Part shown: piece after piece, positions 17,535 to 25,425 of the stretch
Numbering within the stretch: position 1 is the first letter of the stretch
Layout of the letters: the number at the start of each line of letters is the position of its first letter
Assembly: GCA_006226545.1 (NCBI GenBank)
Contig: SBGR01000062.1
Coordinates: forward strand, 1-38,460
Source of the DNA: Bacteroidota bacterium
GTDB taxonomy: Bacteria > Bacteroidota > Bacteroidia > UBA8524
Direction of reading: 5' to 3'
Length of the DNA: 38,460 nucleotides
Notes under the pieces: model-generated
Databases searched by the model: none
What the model was told of the DNA's origin: nothing
What the model saw: the letters and a program-made list of their open reading frames with translations, nothing else
Program-made: the position numbers and the translations under genes

Positions 17535-18670
17535 TACTTTCACTACTCCTTTTCGCTTCATTACTGGCCATCGCAGAGACTTATGCCTTCTTTCCTTGGC
17601 GTATGATGCGTAAATCGAATGATTTTACGGAAAGGGGTGAAGATCCGGAAGTATGGCCTGAAGTGGCTTTGCTATTGGCGGCCTACAACGAAGAGGCGGT
17701 GATGGAAGAAAAGCTGAAGTCGATGCTGAATTCAGACTACCCGGCCGATAAAATTCGCATCGTGGTAGGGTCAGATCGAAGCAGCGACAGAACCGATGAA
17801 ATTGTAAAGCAGTTTGCAGCCTCAGATGCTCGTGTGCAGCTTCGTCGATTTGAAGAGCGCACCGGAAAACCGGCCATCATCAATCAACTTGTTAGCGAAT
17901 CGCAAGAAACAATTTTAGTGCTTTCGGATGCCGATACATTTTTTGAACCGCATACGTTGAAAGCCTTGGTTCGTCCCTTTAGCGATGCCAAAGTGGGAGG
18001 AGTGCAGGCTAAGTTCATCAGCAAAGCCGATGGAGAAAACAATGTAGCCCGACAAGAATTGGTTTACAACGACCGCGAGCTGATGCTCAAACGCGGTGAA
18101 AGTGTAGACGGTGCTGTGATTGGAGCCTACGGTGCTTGCTATGCCTTGCGCAGAGCGGTTTACGTTCCGGTGCCGGCCGGGTTCCTAGTAGACGATTTCT
18201 ATATTTTCATGAAGGTATTGGAGCAAGGCTACCAAACGGTTTTATCGGATGCGGCCACCTGCCTTTTGGAACTTTCCGGTGCATCGGAAGTAGAATTCAA
18301 GCGGAAGACCCGTATCGGGAAGGGCAATTTTCAGAACTTCTTTGCGCTTAAGAAATTTCAGAACCCTTTTACCGGTAAGGTAGCCACCTATTATTGGTCG
18401 CATAAGGTATTGCGTTGGTTCACGCCTTTTTTATTACTCATCGCCTTTTTCAGCAACCTGGCCTTAATAGGCGAGGATAGACTCTATGTCAGTCTTTTTG
18501 CCACCCAATGCTTTGGCTATGCTTTAGCGATACTGGATATCCCGCTGCGTTGGATGAATATTCACATCGCGCCCATTCGCTTTATCTCCCATTTTTTATC
18601 CATGAACATCGCTTTGTTCCTCGGCTTTTTGCAGTACCTCCAAGGCAAAGGCAACGGTACCTGGAAATAA
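17531..18670 (+). CDS. GT2-type membrane glycosyltransferase
   Basis: The 379-residue protein has an N-terminal membrane segment (~1-22), a GT-A catalytic domain (~48-280) and C-terminal membrane segments (~295-370). Motifs seen are LLLAAYNEEAVMEEKL, VVGSDRSSDRTDEIV (nucleotide-binding Asp), and VLSDADTFFEP (the DxD-like metal site). GAYGACYALRRAVY and the acidic VDDFYIFMKV supply the catalytic base region, and FKRKTRIGKGNFQNF resembles the Q/R-x-x-R-W-type acceptor region of processive GT2 enzymes, although the Trp is absent. It starts four bases inside the GT4 gene. Likely makes or extends a surface glycan; the product is unknown. Confidence 0.9.
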   Translation: MILSLLLFASLLAIAETYAFFPWRMMRKSNDFTERGEDPEVWPEVALLLAAYNEEAVMEEKLKSMLNSDYPADKIRIVVGSDRSSDRTDEIVKQFAASDARVQLRRFEERTGKPAIINQLVSESQETILVLSDADTFFEPHTLKALVRPFSDAKVGGVQAKFISKADGENNVARQELVYNDRELMLKRGESVDGAVIGAYGACYALRRAVYVPVPAGFLVDDFYIFMKVLEQGYQTVLSDAATCLLELSGASEVEFKRKTRIGKGNFQNFFALKKFQNPFTGKVATYYWSHKVLRWFTPFLLLIAFFSNLALIGEDRLYVSLFATQCFGYALAILDIPLRWMNIHIAPIRFISHFLSMNIALFLGFLQYLQGKGNGTWK

Positions 18671-18679
18671 GCTACGCTG

Positions 18680-18688
18680 TAACTTTTG
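18680..18688 (+). promoter_or_regulatory. Possible -7 box upstream of the 18733 gene
   Basis: TAACTTTTG resembles TAnnTTTG with one extra base and lies 44 bases before the ATG. It is the only candidate in the 62-base gap. Confidence 0.3.
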
Positions 18689-18732
18689 TAAATGGCAAAG
18701 CGTTTCAGTACTAGAACTGAACCTAAGTCAAT

Positions 18733-19518
18733 ATGAAACACCTTCTACTAGTTGGTGCAATTCTATGCACCTTACAAGCTGCCCAAGCCCAAAATTCAAG
18801 CCACTCCCAACGAAGTCTAGAGCTTTCTTTTGGTCCAAATCGCTTCTTGAGAACAACATACGATCTTCCGGATGGCCGGATTTTCACGAACCGAAATTGG
18901 GGTTTCAATCTGAATTACTCCAAACAATTGGGACGAAGCCATTTTTGGTTGGGAGCCAATCTTTATTGGGGTACTTTAACTCGCAGTATCGATGTGATTC
19001 CTAATCGAAACAATCCGCAGAGGGAAATTTTACCGGATCAATTCCGCATTTCACTCAGTCAAGATTACGTGAGCTTCATGCCTTCGATTACCTATAAAAA
19101 GACAATCAGAAAGAATTGGGAATTTGAGGCGGGCATCAGTTCCGGCATCATCTTTCAAAGCAAGCCTTTCTCTTTTTTAGGAGATGGTGGAATAAGTTAT
19201 AAATCATACCATGGAGCTATGATGCCGAGTATTAGTACGACGCATTACCTCAACCCCACAGCCCGATTGCACAACTATACCCGCTTCCATGTTGGGATTA
19301 GTAGAAAGTTTGGTACCCATCACCGACTCGGTTTGAATCTGGATTTCAGCACTTCCATCAGTAGATCGAGTTTTGGTTCAATCGTACAAGGCAAAAGTCC
19401 GTTGATGTTTATGCCCGTTTCAACAGTGGTGCGCGTGAACGAAGATCAGTACCAGTATAACTTAGGACTCCTTCCCAGAATGTTTAGCCTTAAATTGAAA
19501 TACACCTATGTTTGGTAA
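18733..19518 (+). CDS. Unrecognised protein, probable outer-membrane beta barrel
   Basis: The 261-residue product has a signal peptide (MKHLLLVGAILCTLQAAQAQ). The mature part alternates polar and aromatic residues (WGFNLNYSKQLGRSHFWLGANLYWG; YTRFHVGISRKFGTHHRLGLNLDFS) and ends in an aromatic strand (MFSLKLKYTYVW). C-terminal aromatic strands are a feature of outer-membrane barrels recognised by BamA. No specific family is recognised. The stop lies inside the following lipoprotein gene (11-base overlap), so the two products are made together and may interact at the outer membrane. Confidence 0.7.
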   Translation: MKHLLLVGAILCTLQAAQAQNSSHSQRSLELSFGPNRFLRTTYDLPDGRIFTNRNWGFNLNYSKQLGRSHFWLGANLYWGTLTRSIDVIPNRNNPQREILPDQFRISLSQDYVSFMPSITYKKTIRKNWEFEAGISSGIIFQSKPFSFLGDGGISYKSYHGAMMPSISTTHYLNPTARLHNYTRFHVGISRKFGTHHRLGLNLDFSTSISRSSFGSIVQGKSPLMFMPVSTVVRVNEDQYQYNLGLLPRMFSLKLKYTYVW

Positions 19519-20182
19519 GTTCTGTGTTTTGCTGAGCAGCTTATGGCTATTAGGTAGCTGCAATTTCGAAGAAGATGTTTTGTTTAATGGGCCAGAACCG
19601 GATACTCGCTTGAGTATTATTGATACAAGCCGAAATACACAAATGACCTTTGATGTGTTTGACTCGACTAATCAGTTTCAGTTAATTGGCTATGAATATT
19701 GGACATACCAAGGAGTTGAAACAAGAAAGGGCAGAAGCTATGTGCATTATTGGGTCAATCGAGATTACCAATACGACCGCAGCGGAGGATCCTTTTATAT
19801 CCTTTTGGCAGACAATCATGTGTACGATATCTGGAATGTAGAAGCCAATTTACCGATGCGCTTTATGCAGGCTACCAACGATTGGTATTTTCCGGCAGAC
19901 AGCATGAGCTCCTATACCCTGGAATGGCCGACTAAGAAAATCACCACCCGCTGGTACCGTGGGGTTGAATTGATACCAACAACGGGGAAATCCGAATACT
20001 GCTTTCGCGGAGGTAGGGACTCCACGGCCAATAATCCCGCCTCTTTTCCCTACTTCGCTAAATACGAGGATTATTACTTTTCACGGTTTGGAAGCTTGAG
20101 GCAACAAATTGAAAAGCGAGTAAAGACGACAGCACAAGGAGACTCCATTGAATATGTGCTGGTTAAACGGCGAAGTCAGTAA
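19508..20182 (+). CDS. Unrecognised lipoprotein
   Basis: The 224-residue product begins MFGKFCVLLSSLWLLGSCNFEED, a lipoprotein signal with lipobox LGSC and Cys18 as the modified residue; acidic residues after Cys are consistent with transport to the outer membrane or surface. The mature region is rich in Trp and Tyr and carries no motif that I recognise. The ATG is 11 bases inside the preceding barrel-like gene, indicating coupled translation and possibly a barrel-lipoprotein pair. No terminator is visible in the 107-base gap before ribBA. Confidence 0.7.
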   Translation: MFGKFCVLLSSLWLLGSCNFEEDVLFNGPEPDTRLSIIDTSRNTQMTFDVFDSTNQFQLIGYEYWTYQGVETRKGRSYVHYWVNRDYQYDRSGGSFYILLADNHVYDIWNVEANLPMRFMQATNDWYFPADSMSSYTLEWPTKKITTRWYRGVELIPTTGKSEYCFRGGRDSTANNPASFPYFAKYEDYYFSRFGSLRQQIEKRVKTTAQGDSIEYVLVKRRSQ

Positions 20183-20233
20183 GTGTGGTCAAGTCAAATG
20201 GTCCTTAAACGCATTCGGAAATAAGCTAGGTTA

Positions 20234-20286
20234 ATTGGGTGCATATAAGCGCTGTAGGCGATTAGTTTTGTACTTTTGCACCCAAT
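20234..20286. promoter_or_regulatory. 10-base inverted repeat spanning the ribBA promoter
   Basis: ATTGGGTGCA (20234-20243) and TGCACCCAAT (20277-20286) are perfect reverse complements, 43 bases apart start to start. The right arm overlaps the end of the -7 box and ends three bases before the ribBA ATG. It may be a pair of operator half-sites or a chance repeat. Confidence 0.4.
20271..20278 (+). promoter_or_regulatory. ribBA promoter, -7 box
   Basis: TACTTTTG, a perfect TAnnTTTG, lies 11 bases before the ATG. A second match, TAGTTTTG, is at 20263-20270 immediately upstream. The leader is too short for an FMN riboswitch. Confidence 0.6.
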
Positions 20287-20289
20287 ATC

Positions 20290-21504
20290 ATGAGCAACGA
20301 ATTTCAATTAGATACAATAGAATCCGCCATTGAGGATATCCGCAATGGAAAAATGATCATCGTGGTGGATGATGAAGACCGCGAGAATGAAGGCGACTTC
20401 CTTGCGGCAGCCGAATGTGTTACAACAGAAATGATCAATTTCATGACCAAAGAGGGTCGTGGTTTGATCTGTGTTCCACTCACGGAAGAGCGTTGTGCAG
20501 AACTCGATTTGAACTTAATGGTGGGTAAAAACACCGCCACTTACGAAACGGCATTTACTGTTTCTGTCGACTTACTTACCCAAGGTGTAACTACCGGTAT
20601 CTCTGCAAGCGATCGTTCTAAAACGGTTTTGGCTTTAGCGAATCCGAATACCTTACCATCTGAATTAGGTAAGCCTGGGCATATCTTTCCTTTGAAAGCG
20701 AAAACCAACGGGGTATTGCGTCGCGCCGGACATACCGAAGCGGCCATCGATTTTGCTCGTTTGGCCGGTTTTAAGCCTGCCGGATGCATCGTGGAAATCT
20801 TAAACGAAGACGGTACCATGGCCCGCCTGCCTGATTTGGTGAAGGTGGCCAAGAAACACGATTTGAAGCTGGTTACCATCAAAGATTTGATCGAATACCG
20901 CCTCAAAAACGAATCACTTATTCAACGTGAAATCTCGGTAGAGATGCCAACCGCTTACGGCAACTTCGATTTGGTTGCGTTTAAACAGTTGGATAACGAC
21001 ATGGAGCATTTGGCTTTGATCAAAGGTACATGGGACAAAGACGAACCGGTGATGGTACGCGTGCATAGCTCTTGTGTAACCGGTGATATCTTCGGTTCAT
21101 GCCGCTGCGATTGCGGTGAACAATTGCATGCCGCCATGCAGATGGTAGACGAAGCAGGCAAAGGTGTTATCCTTTACATTAACCAAGAAGGCAGAGGCAT
21201 TGGCTTATTGAATAAGTTGAAAGCCTATAAACTCCAAGAACAAGGTTACGATACCGTTGAAGCCAATGAAAAACTCGGCTTTAAAATGGATCAACGCGAT
21301 TACGGTATCGGTGCTCAAATTTTGAGAGACCTCGGCATTTCTAAAATGCGTTTGATTACCAATAACCCATCCAAGAGAGCCGGATTGATTGGCTACGGAT
21401 TGGAGATTGTAGACCGCATTCCGATTCAGATTAAGCCGAACGTACACAACGAAAAATACTTGGCCACCAAGAAGGCTAAGATGGGCCATGAGTTGGCCGA
21501 CTAA
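20290..21504 (+). CDS. ribBA: Bifunctional 3,4-dihydroxy-2-butanone-4-phosphate synthase / GTP cyclohydrolase II
   Basis: Supplies both precursors of riboflavin, from ribulose 5-phosphate and GTP. The N-terminal RibB domain (~1-205) carries the acidic loop [11 protein letters not shown] and the active-site segment [17 protein letters not shown]. The C-terminal RibA domain (~210-404) carries the zinc site C262, C273 and C275 in [19 protein letters not shown], plus [16 protein letters not shown] and [12 protein letters not shown]. The 404-residue length is normal for the fusion. Both halves look catalytically complete. It has its own promoter with an unusual inverted repeat; ribF lies 10 kb away in another operon. 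Confidence 0.97.
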   Translation: MSNEFQLDTIESAIEDIRNGKMIIVVDDEDRENEGDFLAAAECVTTEMINFMTKEGRGLICVPLTEERCAELDLNLMVGKNTATYETAFTVSVDLLTQGVTTGISASDRSKTVLALANPNTLPSELGKPGHIFPLKAKTNGVLRRAGHTEAAIDFARLAGFKPAGCIVEILNEDGTMARLPDLVKVAKKHDLKLVTIKDLIEYRLKNESLIQREISVEMPTAYGNFDLVAFKQLDNDMEHLALIKGTWDKDEPVMVRVHSSCVTGDIFGSCRCDCGEQLHAAMQMVDEAGKGVILYINQEGRGIGLLNKLKAYKLQEQGYDTVEANEKLGFKMDQRDYGIGAQILRDLGISKMRLITNNPSKRAGLIGYGLEIVDRIPIQIKPNVHNEKYLATKKAKMGHELAD

Positions 21505-21533
21505 TAACCTCACTTAAGAGGAATTCTACCGCT

Positions 21534-22490
21534 ATGCTTCGCATCGCCATACTCGGTTCTGGGGCCTTGGCTTCCTATTTTGCTGCGCGCCTGCATGAAA
21601 AGGCAGAAGTGCACATGTTTGGTCATTGGAAAGCCCGACTCAATGCCTTGAAGTCGGAAGGCCTCAGCTTAACTGAGCGCGATGGAAGCAAAAGTCAAGT
21701 TCAGTTACGCGTTTCTGAGCTGAACGATTTCCCGCATTATTTTGACGTGGTTTTGGTATTGGTCAAGGCATGGCAAACGCCTGAAGCCGCGAAAGAAGCA
21801 TCTCAGCTTATCGCTAAAAAGCCAAGCGCTTTTGTATTGAGCTTACAGAATGGAATTGGAAATGTACCCCAGCTGAAAAGCGAAGTAGATCAATCGGTAT
21901 TCGCCGGTACTACTTTGCAAGGAGCCAAAATCAATGGTTTGGCCGGGGTGGCAGCTTCAGGTACCGGTTCTATTTTTTTACCGAGCTCCATCGATTCCGG
22001 TTTTATAGAAATTCTGCGCATTGCAGGATTTGAAGTTCATTTAGCCGATGACCTGGTTTCTTTGCTTTGGTCCAAGCTCTTGATTAACGCGGCTATCAAC
22101 CCACTTACCGGAGCCTTTGGCATTACCAACGGGACTTTGCTTAAATCAGCATCGCTTAAAGCATTCTTAGGTGATTTAGCGTTGGAAGTGGCTGAACTAG
22201 CCAAGGCAAAGTCGATTGATTTACTTTATACCGACCCGGTGGCTGAGGTGGAGCGTGTGGCTTTGGATACCGAAGAAAATACTTCCTCCATGTTAGCGGA
22301 TTTACGCCGAGGGGCTCCAACAGAGCTGGAGGCCATCACCGGATTTCTTCTTCAAGAAGCCGGATTACAAGGCTTATCACTGCCCCAAAACAAAGTGGTT
22401 TACCAATGGATGAAAGAAAAGTTAGCGGGACAGGTTCCAAGCGATGCTGTTTACCAATCCATTGCGCAAGAACTCGCTAACGCAGGCTAG
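21534..22490 (+). CDS. panE: Ketopantoate reductase family protein (probable 2-dehydropantoate 2-reductase)
   Basis: NADPH-dependent reduction of ketopantoate to pantoate in pantothenate synthesis is the expected reaction. The N-terminal Rossmann motif is GSGALA (8-13), a G-x-G-x-x-A variant. The C-terminal half has WSKLLINAAINPLTGAF (~residues 179-195), matching the family K-x3-N-x3-N active-site helix, and a late ApbA_C helix with E-L-E-A-I-T-G. The 318-residue length fits. Many Bacteroidota carry several ApbA-family paralogues, so the precise substrate is not certain. It follows ribBA by 29 bases and may be co-transcribed. Its end overlaps the convergent acyltransferase gene by 14 bases. 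Confidence 0.85.
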   Translation: MLRIAILGSGALASYFAARLHEKAEVHMFGHWKARLNALKSEGLSLTERDGSKSQVQLRVSELNDFPHYFDVVLVLVKAWQTPEAAKEASQLIAKKPSAFVLSLQNGIGNVPQLKSEVDQSVFAGTTLQGAKINGLAGVAASGTGSIFLPSSIDSGFIEILRIAGFEVHLADDLVSLLWSKLLINAAINPLTGAFGITNGTLLKSASLKAFLGDLALEVAELAKAKSIDLLYTDPVAEVERVALDTEENTSSMLADLRRGAPTELEAITGFLLQEAGLQGLSLPQNKVVYQWMKEKLAGQVPSDAVYQSIAQELANAG

Positions 22491-23568
22491 GGTAGAAGTA
22501 TTTCTTTAAGCGAATAAAGGGCTTCTCAAACAGGTAGAATGAAGCCATGCTGATCACCAAGGTCATCGCTAAAGCCAATGCAGTAAAGCCGAGCACATCC
22601 CAACTTTGATCAAGTTCCCATCCGAAACGTTTATTCAATTGCAGTAGCAGGTTGATTACAATGGTATGGTAGAGGTAGAGCCCGTATGTATACACGCCCA
22701 TCTTGCTCAATCCATTTCTATCGCTAATTCGCAGTTTCACCGGTTCACTTAAGGTAAAGAGTATCATTAAAGCGAAGAGCGGTCCGAGGCTACTTGCCGG
22801 CAGCCAAATTGGGTAGGAAATATTCGGATACAGGAAAACCAAAAAGAGAATGCCGGTCGTGATTAGAGCGATTACCGCCTTGCTCCACCTTCCAATTTGT
22901 TTCAATAGACTCTCTTTGTAGAGCAGAACATAGGCCGCGGCAGTGCCGTAAGCGAAGTAGTCGATATTGGTCAGCAGGTCGATGTCGTTCCATCCATGGG
23001 CTTTAAAATAATAGCGCGCCACATTAGCGATGGCGATGCAAATGCCAATGAAATAAGGTGTGAAGCGCAAGGGCATTAGGCTAAACACGATTCCCCAGAG
23101 GATGTAAAAATGCTCCTCAATACACAGCGACCACATCACCCGCATTGGTGAGGTATTGGGAAAGCTGTCGGTGATAATCATTTGGTAGTTTTCCAGAAAG
23201 AGCAGGCTCATGGTCCAGTTCGGACTGTATCCTTCATCGGAGGAGCTAAGTCCTAAGATTTGCAGGATATAGGGTGTTGCATAGGCAAAGGCCAACATCA
23301 GGTAGAAAAGTGGCCAAATGCGCAAGACTCTGCGAATGAAAAAGTGTTTAAGGCTGATGTGCGCATTATGTCGTTTTTCCTCCATGAGTAGGTAGGAAAT
23401 GAGAAAACCGCTGAGCACGAAAAAGAAGGTTACGCCTGTTCCTCCGCTGCTCTGGAAATAGGCCAGCGTGGGGAAGTTGGGAAAAGGCAGGTGGGAGATG
23501 AACACCAAAAAGAAGGCAAAGAAGCGAAAGGCGTCGAATGTCTCAAAATACCGGCGTTGGCTGCTCAT
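22477..23568 (-). CDS. Acyltransferase-3 (OafA/YrhL-type) membrane protein
   Basis: The 363-residue protein has about ten membrane segments and the acyltransferase-3 signatures. The N-terminal FRFFAFFLVFISHL contains the conserved His, and MRVMWSLCIEEHFYILWGI contains the W-S-L-x-x-E-E-x-F-Y motif. The family transfers acetyl or other acyl groups to sugars of O-antigen, peptidoglycan or exopolysaccharide, with donor acyl groups moved across the inner membrane. No C-terminal SGNH domain is fused. It is the last gene of a minus-strand block and converges on panE with a 14-base overlap. The acceptor is unknown; the GT4/GT2 glycan is one possibility. Confidence 0.92.
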   Translation of the reverse strand: MSSQRRYFETFDAFRFFAFFLVFISHLPFPNFPTLAYFQSSGGTGVTFFFVLSGFLISYLLMEEKRHNAHISLKHFFIRRVLRIWPLFYLMLAFAYATPYILQILGLSSSDEGYSPNWTMSLLFLENYQMIITDSFPNTSPMRVMWSLCIEEHFYILWGIVFSLMPLRFTPYFIGICIAIANVARYYFKAHGWNDIDLLTNIDYFAYGTAAAYVLLYKESLLKQIGRWSKAVIALITTGILFLVFLYPNISYPIWLPASSLGPLFALMILFTLSEPVKLRISDRNGLSKMGVYTYGLYLYHTIVINLLLQLNKRFGWELDQSWDVLGFTALALAMTLVISMASFYLFEKPFIRLKKYFYPSLR

Positions 23569-23612
23569 CGTGGCGACAAAGAAATAGATTTTTTATCGAG
23601 AATTCCCCTGTC

Positions 23613-23873
23613 TCAATCCTTTCTCGTATAAATCACAATTTCGATGGTGGTGATGCAAATGATACACAGTATCAAGAGGAGAAGCGCCATGAAATGGTAT
23701 TGATCATCCTTGAGGTAAGCGCTGCAGGTCAGGCTAATCACTACCAAGGCTATCTCAAGCAGCCGCAAGGAATTGGGCACAAATCGTTTGATACCGAAGA
23801 ACAAGCCGATAATTAAAGCAATTGTCAGAATGGTATAAAAGATAAGTCCGATTGAAGGAGTAAGCAGTTCCAT
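23613..23873 (-). CDS. Small unrecognised membrane protein
   Basis: The 86-residue product has three hydrophobic stretches (about 8-27, 36-52 and 60-82) separated by short polar loops and ends TRKD. No family is recognised. Its ATG is three bases downstream of the preceding lipoprotein stop on the same strand, so the two are probably co-transcribed, and the acyltransferase follows after 44 bases. Codon use and spacing support a real gene, but the length is short. Confidence 0.65.
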   Translation of the reverse strand: MELLTPSIGLIFYTILTIALIIGLFFGIKRFVPNSLRLLEIALVVISLTCSAYLKDDQYHFMALLLLILCIICITTIEIVIYTRKD

Positions 23874-23876
23874 AAT

Positions 23877-24302
23877 TTAAGGCCAAGGTACTAAAACATC
23901 GTCTACTACATCAAGTTCATAGACCTGATGCTTAGCCGTATCAATAAAAAGCCATTGCATGGTAGCAAAACGAAATTCATCGTCAATGCCTATTTGCACG
24001 GTGAGGTAGTTTATTCCATCACGCTCACGGTAATCTGTCATGTACGCGAGATGCTGCGACGTATCCGGACTACTTAATTTGCTTTCATTATCCGCTAAAT
24101 ATTTGCTGATCAATGCCGCGCTTTTTGTGTCCGGTTCGATATACGGCATTATTATCGTTTTGGATTCTTCAGGCTCTTCCAAAGCTGCACTATCAACCCT
24201 TTCGGAGCTTTTGTTTTCTACTTGTGTCGCTTCTGTTTCTTTCACGGGTTCGCTACACGCGAAGAGCAGTATCAATAGGGCAAACGGAATTCGATTCATC
24301 AT
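23877..24302 (-). CDS. Unrecognised small lipoprotein
   Basis: From the ATG at 24302 (a second ATG follows at once) the product is 141 residues: MMNRIPFALLILLFACSEPVKET, a lipoprotein signal with lipobox L-F-A-C and Cys16. A low-complexity Glu/Ser/Thr linker follows (~20-50), then a small folded domain ending in VDDVLVPWP. The frame could extend to a TTG two codons upstream, but the ATG is preferred. A weak -7-like TAATTTG precedes it on the minus strand. Function unknown; it sits between the TonB-type gene and a small membrane protein. Confidence 0.72.
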   Translation of the reverse strand: MMNRIPFALLILLFACSEPVKETEATQVENKSSERVDSAALEEPEESKTIIMPYIEPDTKSAALISKYLADNESKLSSPDTSQHLAYMTDYRERDGINYLTVQIGIDDEFRFATMQWLFIDTAKHQVYELDVVDDVLVPWP

Positions 24303-24341
24303 ATGCAAATTAGCGAAACAAGCCGAATTTGACAGGGATGT

Positions 24342-25235
24342 TTAGTCGTTGAGTTTAAAAAGAACCGGAACATGGTACCAGATATTAACCGGTCGATTTT
24401 GGAAGTCTAAAGCCGGCTTCCATTTAGGCATCAGCTTTAGAACGCGAATCACTTCTGTATCAAACTCAGGCGCATTTGGGATGGATCTGACTATTTGAAT
24501 ATTGGCGATTTCACCACTGGTTGTCACAACAAATTTAGCGATAACCCTACCTTCAATTCCGGAGTCCTTTGCTGATTTAGGATAGTTCATTTGCTGTTTA
24601 ATGAATTGAAACAGACTGTCTTGTCCGCCCGGGTATTCCGCCTGGACCGCAGCAACTGAAACAGTATCCTCAGGAAGCGTAACCTCACCAATCTGTGCAA
24701 AGTCTTCGGGGAGGGGTATAAAAGTTTTTTCAATACTAGGGTCGATAGCTATATCACCCATAATATCAATATAAGGTTCAGGTTTAGGTGGTTTTGGGTG
24801 ATGTTTGATGCTGTCAATTGCGGTGGCGACAGCAACCAGGGTATCCGGAACAGTAATGTTTGAGTCGACTTGAACTAAGGCACTGTCGGCACTAGTTTCA
24901 GCTCTTTGCGTATTTGGGTTATTCTGGCAAGCCGCTAAGAGCATAGCACACACGGAGAAAGTAAATAGTCTTGAGGCAGATTGAAAATGAAAAGAATTCT
25001 GGCTGTCGGAGATAAGTACTTCCGGTAAATGGATCACTTCAATTTTCTTTCTAATCCTTCCGCAGGTTCTTTGTCCTTGGCGGTTGTGCAAAACGTTCAA
25101 TACTTCGTTGTCGCTCATGGAAGTGAAATCCAGCACAGTCAAACTGCATTTCGCGCAATGCCGTCCTTGCTCCGCCGGACTCATCTTTTCCCAATTTTCG
25201 CTGCAGGGTTTTTGTATGTGGAAGGGCTTAGTCAT
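24342..25235 (-). CDS. TonB-type energy transducer with a cysteine-rich N-terminal domain
   Basis: The 297-residue protein ends in a TonB C-terminal domain (~residues 200-297: YPGGQDSLFQFIKQQMNYP, then GIEGRVIAKFVVTTSGEIANIQIV and LMPKWKPA). This is the form that contacts TonB-dependent receptors. A hydrophobic segment at ~88-103 (ends AAC) and a Pro/Asp linker (~105-190) separate it from a cytoplasm-facing N-terminus. That N-terminus has C11, W15, M18, G24-R25, C27-x2-C30, V34-x-D36-F37 and C58-G-R, a pattern that I associate with many Bacteroidota proteins but for which I know no function. It could bind metal or be redox active (inference). The ATG is at 25235; GTTNAG hexamers lie just upstream. 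Confidence 0.85.
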   Translation of the reverse strand: MTKPFHIQKPCSENWEKMSPAEQGRHCAKCSLTVLDFTSMSDNEVLNVLHNRQGQRTCGRIRKKIEVIHLPEVLISDSQNSFHFQSASRLFTFSVCAMLLAACQNNPNTQRAETSADSALVQVDSNITVPDTLVAVATAIDSIKHHPKPPKPEPYIDIMGDIAIDPSIEKTFIPLPEDFAQIGEVTLPEDTVSVAAVQAEYPGGQDSLFQFIKQQMNYPKSAKDSGIEGRVIAKFVVTTSGEIANIQIVRSIPNAPEFDTEVIRVLKLMPKWKPALDFQNRPVNIWYHVPVLFKLND

Positions 25236-25280
25236 CGGTTCTTTATCCCAAAACGCGGGAAGAGGTAAATGGGTTGGGAT

Positions 25281-25310
25281 GTTGAGGTTAAGGTTTAGGT
25301 TTAGGTTTAG
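25281..25310. repeat. GTTNAG hexamer array (five units)
   Basis: Five tandem hexamers: GTTGAG, GTTAAG, then GTTTAG three times. It lies between the TonB-type gene start and prfB. A second array in the same orientation follows prfB. Confidence 0.9.
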
Positions 25311-25361
25311 TACTAATACATTTTACAATCAACATTAAACAAATCAGTAAAACAGTCGCAC

Positions 25362-25379
25362 TCCCGATGCATATCGGGA
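25362..25379. repeat. Hairpin TCCCGAT-GCAT-ATCGGGA
   Basis: Seven-base perfect arms flank a four-base loop, 30 bases upstream of the prfB -7 box. No T tract follows, so it is not a canonical terminator. It adjoins the GGAnTGTA-like units at 25383-25408. Confidence 0.6.
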
Positions 25380-25382
25380 CCT

Positions 25383-25408
25383 ACAGTCCTACAATTCCAC
25401 AATCCAAC
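25383..25408. repeat. Degenerate GGAnTGTA-like units (minus-strand sense)
   Basis: Read on the minus strand, the segment gives GGATTGT, GGAATTGTA and GGACTGTA in series. The unit resembles the one at 3582-3610, in the opposite orientation. Confidence 0.45.
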
Positions 25409-25409
25409 T

Positions 25410-25417
25410 TATATTTG
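25410..25417 (+). promoter_or_regulatory. prfB promoter, -7 box
   Basis: TATATTTG, a perfect TAnnTTTG, lies eight bases before the prfB ATG at 25426. No -33 TTG at the expected spacing. Confidence 0.6.
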
Positions 25418-25425
25418 CCGCTGCA

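Noticed and set aside
20183..20289. FMN riboswitch before ribBA.
   Set aside because: The gap is 107 bases, the promoter box lies 11 bases before the ATG, and no FMN-riboswitch core sequence is visible.
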